Of a DNA stretch of 64,000 bases, positions 63,656-64,000 are shown piece by piece. Positions within the stretch are counted from its first letter, which is position 1, and every line of letters starts with the position of its first letter. The notes under the pieces were generated by a model. The model was not told where the DNA came from, made no database searches, and saw only the letters and a list, made by a program, of their open reading frames with translations. Source of the DNA: Gemmatimonadaceae bacterium (GTDB lineage: Bacteria; Gemmatimonadota; Gemmatimonadetes; Gemmatimonadales; Gemmatimonadaceae). The translations under genes and the position numbers were made by a program. The stretch covers positions 62,001 through 126,000 of the forward strand of contig JANYHT010000029.1 in assembly GCA_025358925.1 (NCBI GenBank), given 5' to 3'.

Positions 63656-64000
63656 CTACCGGCTGTCGGGGCGGAGTTTCGCATACGATTGCGTCGCGTG
63701 CTTGAGGCCGAGTATCGCGGAAGAAAGGAGTTCGTATTCGGTGTGTAAGTCGTTCAGCTTTTCGACGCTGTGCTGCGTGAGCTGTCGCGATGCTTGTTCG
63801 GCGATGGAGTGGCGCCGCAGATATTCCCGCGATGAGAGCCACATTGCGTTGGCAGCTTGACGCACTTCGGCGTCGTCGGACGCCGGCACGGTCGCGCACA
63901 CTTTCTCGAAATGGCGCACACACTCCGCGAGCGCGAGATCGCACGTGTCGACGAGGGCATGCGTGGCTTCGAGTTCGGTCTGGGCGACGCGCAAATCCTG
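63656..64000 (-). CDS. partial unknown helical protein (right edge)
   Basis: Open to the last base with no start inside the window; 114 codons seen, N terminus missing. Composition suggests an all-helical, coiled-coil-like protein (LEATHALVDTCDLALAECVRHFEKV, RQLTQHSVEKLNDLHTEYELLSSAI). No family recognised. TTG 63994 could be a start but the frame stays open beyond it. Convergent with the 2H phosphoesterase gene, six bases apart. Confidence 0.6.
   Translation of the reverse strand, partial: QDLRVAQTELEATHALVDTCDLALAECVRHFEKVCATVPASDDAEVRQAANAMWLSSREYLRRHSIAEQASRQLTQHSVEKLNDLHTEYELLSSAILGLKHATQSYAKLRPDSR

Noticed and set aside
1-64000. CRISPR arrays, rRNA and tRNA genes, prophage or conjugative modules
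   Set aside because: Looked for regularly spaced repeats, tRNA-like cloverleafs ending in CCA, and phage structural or transfer genes; none found by eye. A tRNAscan/Infernal run would settle the RNA part.

Overview
The window looks like an ordinary chromosomal segment of a GC-rich, Gram-negative soil or freshwater bacterium, most likely of the phylum Gemmatimonadota (inference). The grounds are the combination of long secreted BNR/VPS10-type repeat proteins, a glycine-rich-linker zinc metalloprotease of the DUF5117 kind, carboxypeptidase-regulatory proteins ending in a TonB-plug-like piece, signal-peptide amidohydrolases, a plant-type FabI and a ligase-associated DNA-repair operon. No rRNA, tRNA or CRISPR array was seen.

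Layout. 0-2.6 kb: truncated secreted amidohydrolase (-), a degenerate SDR, a small DUF1871-like protein and an acyl-ACP desaturase (-). 2.7-6.6 kb: ABC exporter, RhlE-type helicase, YigZ (+). 6.9-8.6 kb: formate-THF ligase (-) with a clear terminator inside a dispersed repeat. 8.7-16.1 kb: a plus-strand run of small metabolic genes (lipoprotein, NmrA-like protein, cupin, SDR, IlvE, YaeQ, monooxygenase, patatin lipoprotein, sulfite-oxidase-like enzyme, GNAT). 16.1-20.1 kb: SET-domain methyltransferase (-), an unknown protein coupled to a DeaD/DbpA-type helicase, VanZ (-). 20.1-27.05 kb: a plus-strand export-type run (BNR protein, serine hydrolase, CarbReg/plug protein, hemolysin III, DoxX), closed by a pair of direct repeats. 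27.4-34.2 kb: pirin, MBL exonuclease, ATP-dependent ligase, Lhr-like helicase and PdeM, all minus strand and overlapping by 4 bp within the repair genes.

34.2-37.95 kb is an accessory patch: a VapBC-like pair, an IS3-type OrfA remnant, an RHH/RelE pair, a decayed TPR gene and small orphan genes. 38.0-42.3 kb: membrane protein, ECF sigma factor, putative anti-sigma-like membrane protein and DUF5117 metalloprotease in one minus-strand series. 42.4-45.4 kb: redoxin, alpha/beta hydrolase, Arc-like RHH protein and SPFH membrane protein. 45.5-50.0 kb: second BNR protein coupled to an MFS transporter. 50.0-50.7 kb holds a visibly broken regulator-like gene. 50.7-56.7 kb: non-canonical Nramp transporter, methyltransferase, cupin lipoprotein and a large LuxR-family ATPase regulator. 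56.8-63.1 kb: a compact minus-strand series DUF2007-SDR-Sua5-FabI-hybrid histidine kinase-SRPBCC. The right edge has a 2H phosphoesterase and a truncated unknown gene.

The best leads are: the coupled FabI/hybrid-kinase/SRPBCC unit; the sigma-factor unit with its metalloprotease; the SET methyltransferase; two repeat families that provide the stop codons of the genes they abut; and the toxin-antitoxin patch with several decaying genes. Most other genes belong to recognisable families.
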